DNA from: RBC038 sp041390625
GTDB taxonomy: Bacteria; Chloroflexota; Dehalococcoidia; UBA2979
DNA: 64,000 bases
Direction of reading: 5' to 3'
Assembly: GCA_041390625.1 (NCBI GenBank)
Contig: JAWKPM010000013.1
Span: forward strand, 38,369 to 102,368
The notes below the pieces were generated by a model. The model saw only the letters and a program-made list of their open reading frames with translations. It was not told the DNA's origin and ran no database searches. Made by a program: the position numbers and the translations under genes. Shown here piece after piece: positions 60,351 through 64,000 of this stretch (the stretch's first letter is position 1; every line of letters starts with the position of its first letter).

Positions 60351-60737
60351 ATGTGGAATGTCCTCGCCGGTGTGGCCGCTCTCGCCGCGGGCGGCATCCT
60401 GTGCCTGTACGCAATCCCGGCGGCCGTGGCGCTCTGGTGGCGATCGTCGCTGCTACTCAAACCGTTGCTCACGCTGAACGCGTTCATAGGCTTCGCGCTC
60501 GGAGTCGTGATCGCGGGTAACTTCGCAGACCGGCCGACATTCGCAGTCGGCGTCGCCCTTCTGATCGGCGGCTACTTCCTCGACGCGGGCAACGGACAGC
60601 TGGGAGGTGATTCGATCACCTACCGGCTCCTGTACGGACGGGAACAGAGTTGCCGTCGTCAGTTCGTCGTTTCGATGTTGTTCACCGTCGGCGCGGTCAT
60701 CTTCCTTGTGGGTTCGGCTGTTCACCGGCTGCGCTAG
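60351..60737 (+). CDS. Hypothetical membrane protein, four hydrophobic segments
   Basis: A 128-residue membrane protein with segments AGVAALAAGGILCLYAIPAAVALW, LTLNAFIGFALGVVIAGNF, FAVGVALLIGGYFLDAG and FVVSMLFTVGAVIFLVG. No recognised domain. The base composition is less GC-rich than the neighbours, which may point to recent acquisition. Element 18 begins directly after its stop. Confidence 0.65.
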   Translation: MWNVLAGVAALAAGGILCLYAIPAAVALWWRSSLLLKPLLTLNAFIGFALGVVIAGNFADRPTFAVGVALLIGGYFLDAGNGQLGGDSITYRLLYGREQSCRRQFVVSMLFTVGAVIFLVGSAVHRLR

Positions 60738-60740
60738 GAC

Positions 60741-60835
60741 GGGGGCATGGGGGCGCAGCCCCCATTTGAGGAAAGGGCGGGTGGGCGGGCAGCCACCCCG
60801 AGGGGGTGACCACCGGACCGAGGCCAGAGCCTCGG
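60741..60835 (+). repeat. HGHH element 18
   Basis: Hairpin 1 ATGGGGGC/GCCCCCAT with GCA loop (60747-60765), G-tract GGGCGGGTGGGCGGG (60775-60789), hairpin 2 CACCCC/GGGGTG with GAG loop (60794-60808), hairpin 3 CCGAGGC/GCCTCGG with CAGA loop (60818-60835). It fills the gap between convergent genes: 3 bp from one stop and 25 bp from the other. Confidence 0.92.
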
Positions 60836-60860
60836 CCCTCTCCCGCCACCCGCGAGCCGG

Positions 60861-62015
60861 CTAGGACACCGCCACCGCCTCAGCGCGCGGCGCCGTCCAC
60901 GCCTCGATCGGCTCGAGGCCGAGCGCACGCCGACCCGTGAAGCGAATCTGCTCCTTCGCCGGCATCGGGTGGAAACCCGCCGCCCGCACGTCCCGCAGCA
61001 GCCGCTCGAGGCCCGTTCGACGGTAGAACCCCGGCCCGCCCGAGGCCTCGATCGCCCGCTCCACGACGCGCAGCGTCAGCTCCGAGACCTGCGTCTTCAG
61101 CACCAGCATCTCGTCCGACAGCTCCACCGAGGGTGTGACATCGAGGTCGTTCGCCAGCGCCACCATGCGGTCGTGCAGCGCCCGCGCCGTCACCAGCGCG
61201 CTCTGCATCTCGCCCATGGACCACTGCACGCTCGGATCCTCCGCGCGCCGCGTCGCGAACCCCGTTGCGATCTCCGCCGCGCGCTCCGCGATGCCGACGT
61301 ACACGCCAAGGACCAGGGGAAGGGCTACCGTCAGCACCACGTTCCAGATTTCGTGAAACTCGCCCCGAGGCCGCCGCAGCGCCACCGCCGCCTCCGGAAC
61401 GAACGCATCCTCGAATACCACCGTCTGCGAGCCCGTGCTCCGCATCCCGTGCGCGCGCCAGTCATCCTCCAGGCGCACGCCCTCGGCGTTCATCGGCACC
61501 GCGAAGTGCAGCACCTGCCAGCCCGCCTCCGGGTCCTCGAACGGCGCACTCGTCACCGCGATGTTGCCCGCCGGGCTCCCGCTCGCGAACGCCTTGCGCC
61601 CGCTCACGCGGTAGCCGCCCTCGACGGCCCGCATCGACCCGTTGGACTCCAGCCAGTCGCGCGCGCCGGTGCTGACCAGCACCAGCTGCTCGGCGGCCAC
61701 TCGAGGCAGCACCGGCGCCGGCTTCCCGTGCAGGTGGTTGAACAGCTGCGCCGCCACCAGGTGCTGGTGCATCGAGAACGACAGCCCCGTCGGCCCGTCC
61801 CAGTACCCCAGGCGGCGCAAGGCCGCGCACATCGCCGAATGCGACGCGCCGCCCCCACCGAGGTCGGTCGGGATCATCGCCGAGAGCAGCCCGCGCTCCT
61901 TCAGCACCGGGTAGTGCGCGGCCACGAACTCGTCTCGCTCGTCGCGCTCCTCGGCGCCGGCCGCGAACGCCGGCCCGATCTCATCCACGACCTTCAGCCA
62001 GTCTCCATGCTCCAT
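60861..62015 (-). CDS. Acyl-CoA dehydrogenase family protein
   Basis: A 384-residue flavoprotein-type protein. It has an N-terminal helical domain (LKERGLLSAMIPTDLGGGGASHSAMC), a middle beta domain with YRVSGRKAFASGSPAG and ADNYRAHG-like DDWRAHGMRSTGSQTVVFED, and a C-terminal four-helix domain with RRTGLERLLRDVRAAGFHPMP. The WRxxGMRxTGS motif contacts FAD or substrate. The usual catalytic Glu position is not obvious, so it may act on non-CoA substrates. ATG 62015 has GAGGAGG upstream. Confidence 0.88.
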   Translation of the reverse strand: MEHGDWLKVVDEIGPAFAAGAEERDERDEFVAAHYPVLKERGLLSAMIPTDLGGGGASHSAMCAALRRLGYWDGPTGLSFSMHQHLVAAQLFNHLHGKPAPVLPRVAAEQLVLVSTGARDWLESNGSMRAVEGGYRVSGRKAFASGSPAGNIAVTSAPFEDPEAGWQVLHFAVPMNAEGVRLEDDWRAHGMRSTGSQTVVFEDAFVPEAAVALRRPRGEFHEIWNVVLTVALPLVLGVYVGIAERAAEIATGFATRRAEDPSVQWSMGEMQSALVTARALHDRMVALANDLDVTPSVELSDEMLVLKTQVSELTLRVVERAIEASGGPGFYRRTGLERLLRDVRAAGFHPMPAKEQIRFTGRRALGLEPIEAWTAPRAEAVAVS

Positions 62016-62152
62016 GTCGTGCCTCCTCGCTTCGCCGGGAGCCTGCCCCGGCGTCATCGCCCTGTCCGGGCGTCATCACGAGGTACTATGCAACTGCCGG
62101 GTGCCCGCCCGTTTCGCCGCCCCGCCGATGTTCTTGACCGAGAGTCCGAAAG

Positions 62153-63124
62153 ATGCCGACCGACGCCCTGTCCGAGGTGCTGCGTGCCGTCCGCTTGAGC
62201 GGCAGCATGTTCTTTCGGTTGCGGCTGCGCTCGCCCTTCGCCGTCACCGCACTCGGCGTCCAGGAGGTCATCGACCAGTTCGCCCCGGAGGCGCGGCAGG
62301 TCCTCCCGTTCCACCTCGTGACCCGCGGCCCGATCTGGGCCGATATCGAGGGTGTCAGCACCCCGCTCCGCCTCGACGAGGGCGACATCGTCGTGCTGCC
62401 CCGGGGCGCCACTCACAGCCTGACCGACCGCCCCGGCACCCCGCCCACGTCCGTCACGGAGCTGCGCTCCTCCATCAGCGGCAACCCGCCCACCCTCGTC
62501 TGGGGTGGCACCGGCGACCCGTCGGAGGCGCTCTGCGGCTTCTTCCACTACCGCAGCCGTCTCTTCGATCCGCTGCTCAACGCCCTGCCCGAGGTTCTCG
62601 TGATCCGGCACGATCCCGAGCGCTCGCCCTGGCTCACCGCCACCCTGGAGCACACGTTCAACGAGTCACTTGCACAGCGCGCCGGCGGCGACGCCATGGT
62701 CTCCCGCCTCGTCGAGCTGCTCTTCCTCGAGGTCGTCCAGCGCTACCTCGAGGACGGTGACGGCACCGGCTGGTTCGCAGCCCTCAACGACCCGATCGTC
62801 GGCGCCGCCCTCTCCCACCTCCACGCCGAGCCCGAGCGCCCCTGGACCCTCGAGGCGCTCTCGCACGAGGTCGGCGCCTCGCGCTCCACCCTCTCCGAGC
62901 GCTTCACCGAGACCGTCGGCCTCTCGCCGATTCGCTACCTCACCGAGTGGCGCATGGAACTCGCCGCGCAGCGCCTCGAGCAGACCCGCGATTCCGTCGC
63001 CGAAGTGGCGACCGCCGTCGGCTACGACTCCGAGGCCGCCTTCAGTCGCGCCTTCAAGCGTCACACCGGCGAACCGCCGGCCGCCTGGCGTCGCCGTCAG
63101 CACGCCACGGCCGCCTCCGCCTGA
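62153..63124 (+). CDS. AraC-family transcription regulator with cupin sensor domain
   Basis: A 323-residue regulator. The N-terminal cupin (AraC_binding_2/cupin_6) includes LPFHLVTRGPIWADIEG and LDEGDIVVLPRGATHSL. The C-terminal double HTH has WTLEALSHEVGASRSTLSERFTETVGLSPIRYLTEWRMELAAQRL and VAEVATAVGYDSEAAFSRAFKRHTGEPPAAWR, complete. A TACTAT hexamer at 62090 may be the -10. It is divergent from the acyl-CoA dehydrogenase, which it may control; the ligand is unknown. Confidence 0.94.
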   Translation: MPTDALSEVLRAVRLSGSMFFRLRLRSPFAVTALGVQEVIDQFAPEARQVLPFHLVTRGPIWADIEGVSTPLRLDEGDIVVLPRGATHSLTDRPGTPPTSVTELRSSISGNPPTLVWGGTGDPSEALCGFFHYRSRLFDPLLNALPEVLVIRHDPERSPWLTATLEHTFNESLAQRAGGDAMVSRLVELLFLEVVQRYLEDGDGTGWFAALNDPIVGAALSHLHAEPERPWTLEALSHEVGASRSTLSERFTETVGLSPIRYLTEWRMELAAQRLEQTRDSVAEVATAVGYDSEAAFSRAFKRHTGEPPAAWRRRQHATAASA

Positions 63125-63173
63125 TCGACCCTGCCCACCACCGAGGCATGTCGCCCATCGAGGACGGGCGTCG

Positions 63174-63569
63174 CTACGCCACCGGTGCCGGCAGCCCCGA
63201 CCGCAACTGCATCCCCCAGTGCCCGTCCTGCTCCGTCACGATGTAGAGCACGCGTCCTGCCCGGTACCGCGTCCCGTCCGCCCGGTAGCGCGCGAACGTC
63301 GTCTCGAAGTGCACCTTCGAGGCCGAAGCCGAGATCGGCGTGAAGTCGTCGAAGCTGCTCGACGCCCATCCCTCCGAGGCCCGCAGCGCCTCGAAGTTCC
63401 CGCTGAACTCCGCCGGCGTCGACGCCACCACCACCTGTCCACCGGCCGGCCCGATCGTCACGTGCGGATAGTGCAGCTCCGCCCGCACCCGCTCGTCATC
63501 CCCCGCGTTCCACGCCTCCAGGAACCGCCCGAGCCACGCCCGCGCCGCCTCCACCGCCATCTCGTCCAC
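63174..63569 (-). CDS. SnoaL-like NTF2-fold protein
   Basis: A 131-residue protein: AWLGRFLEAWNAGDDERVRAELHYPHVTIGPAG, VVASTPAEFSGNFEALRA and VHFETTFARYRADGTRYRAGRVLYIVTEQDGHWGMQLRSG. The pattern fits SnoaL/NTF2 proteins. GTG 63569 with GGAGGT is preferred; an ATG three codons later is possible. Function unknown. Confidence 0.83.
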   Translation of the reverse strand: MDEMAVEAARAWLGRFLEAWNAGDDERVRAELHYPHVTIGPAGGQVVVASTPAEFSGNFEALRASEGWASSSFDDFTPISASASKVHFETTFARYRADGTRYRAGRVLYIVTEQDGHWGMQLRSGLPAPVA

Positions 63570-63751
63570 GCCCCACCTCCCCGCTCCGCCCGCCCCCATC
63601 GAGGCGCCTCGCCCCATTCTCGCCACTCAACCAAGGCCGTAGCAGCGCCTCACACCGAGGCAGCCAGGCCAGCGACTCAGACTCCCGCCTGGGCCAGCCC
63701 CTCCCGAGGACGCCGACCCCAACTCGAGGGCGGGCCACCCAATCCTGGATC

Positions 63752-63851
63752 GAGGGGGGCATGGGGGCTGCGCCCCCATTGAAGCAAGGGCGGGTGGGCG
63801 GGCAGCCCGCCCGGAGGGCGGACCACCGCGCCGAGGCCAGGGCCTCGGCGC
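63752..63851 (+). repeat. HGHH element 19
   Basis: Hairpin 1 ATGGGGGC/GCCCCCAT with TGC loop (63761-63779), G-tract GGGCGGGTGGGCGGG (63788-63802), hairpin 2 CCGCCC/GGGCGG with GGA loop (63807-63821), hairpin 3 a 10-bp stem GCGCCGAGGC/GCCTCGGCGC with CAGG loop (63828-63851). Spacer 63570-63939 holds only this element and the terminator that follows it. Confidence 0.92.
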
Positions 63852-63886
63852 CTCCGACAACGCACCACCCTCCGAGGAAAGAAGAA

Positions 63887-63909
63887 CCGCCGAGGCGTTG
63901 CCTCGGCGG
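63887..63909 (-). terminator. Intrinsic terminator of the leftward gene at the window end
   Basis: CCGCCGAGGC and GCCTCGGCGG pair over 10 bp with a 3-base loop. On the minus strand it is followed by TTCTTCTTTC, a T-rich tail, 31 bp beyond the stop codon at 63940. This is a textbook Rho-independent terminator and is independent of element 19. Confidence 0.85.
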
Positions 63910-63939
63910 CCCAGATCCGACACGCTAGAGCCGCACCGC

Positions 63940-64000
63940 CTAGCGGAACGGCCCCTTCAGCTCGATGCCCGCCGCCTCCAGGATCGGCTTGTCGTAGACC
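63940..64000 (-). CDS. C-terminal end of an unidentified gene
   Basis: Nineteen codons before a TAG stop read VYDKPILEAAGIELKGPFR; the gene continues beyond the right edge. The stop is backed by a strong terminator, so it is a real gene end. The fragment is too short to identify. Confidence 0.65.
   Translation of the reverse strand, partial: VYDKPILEAAGIELKGPFR

Overview
This window is GC-rich bacterial chromosome (about 70 percent GC by eye). Coding is dense on both strands, GTG and TTG starts are common, and several starts look leaderless. An LLM-class F420 oxidoreductase and a deazaflavin-dependent (DUF385) reductase, a T-box leader on thrS, an arsenite methylase and a CopC-CopD-cytochrome c fusion together fit a high-GC Chloroflexota (Tepidiforma or Dehalococcoidia-like) or another deep Gram-positive-related lineage. 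The phylum is inference, because there is no rRNA here. I see no transposase, integrase, phage gene or CRISPR array.

Layout: 0-3.5 kb, methyltransferase, aldo/keto reductase and an arsR-arsM pair behind a symmetric operator. 3.5-6.8 kb, a leftward Fur-cbiM-cbiN-cbiQ-cbiO operon for cobalt or nickel uptake. 6.8-8.2 kb, a regulator that is an internally duplicated receiver-wHTH protein. 8.4-16 kb, a rightward extracytoplasmic operon: His-rich membrane protein, triple-repeat lipoprotein, CopC, CopC-CopD-cytochrome c, then an anti-sigma-like protein and an ECF sigma factor. 16-24.8 kb, EAL protein, DinB, F420-type redox enzymes, drug efflux, a NarL/PAS-kinase two-component system and small fold proteins. 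24.8-36.7 kb, FabV, hydrolases, LepA, CPBP protease, nucleoside hydrolase, an ABC-2 exporter with an attenuator-like leader, and a phosphotransferase. 36.8-42.4 kb, oligopeptide ABC ATPases, three tRNAs and T-box-controlled thrS. 42.5-51.3 kb, MFS exporter, lipoproteins, biotin carboxylase and biotin carrier, and infC-rpmI-rplT with an apparent AUC start. 51.4-64 kb, a frameshifted membrane protein, a run of lipoproteins, pheT, acyl-CoA dehydrogenase, an AraC regulator and small proteins.

The outstanding feature is a family of about 100-bp intergenic elements, with 19 near-complete copies and several decayed or deleted ones. Each has a first hairpin (GGGGGC arms), a G-tract of the form GGG-N-GGG-N-GGG-N-GGG that should fold as a very stable G-quadruplex, a second hairpin with variable but mutually complementary arms capped by a GNA triloop, and a third hairpin (CGAGGC arms). 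Stem sequences differ between copies while pairing is kept. Every copy lies in the same orientation on the + strand whatever the direction of the neighbouring genes, and 13 of the 19 end 12-42 bp beyond the stop codon of a leftward gene. One copy carries a precise inversion of its G-tract. A separate polar octamer, CATCGAGG, is strongly over-represented on the + strand in both coding and non-coding DNA (33 against 2 in the 15.4 kb I counted by hand). Both signals suggest replication-arm-directed sequence architecture that the genes do not explain.
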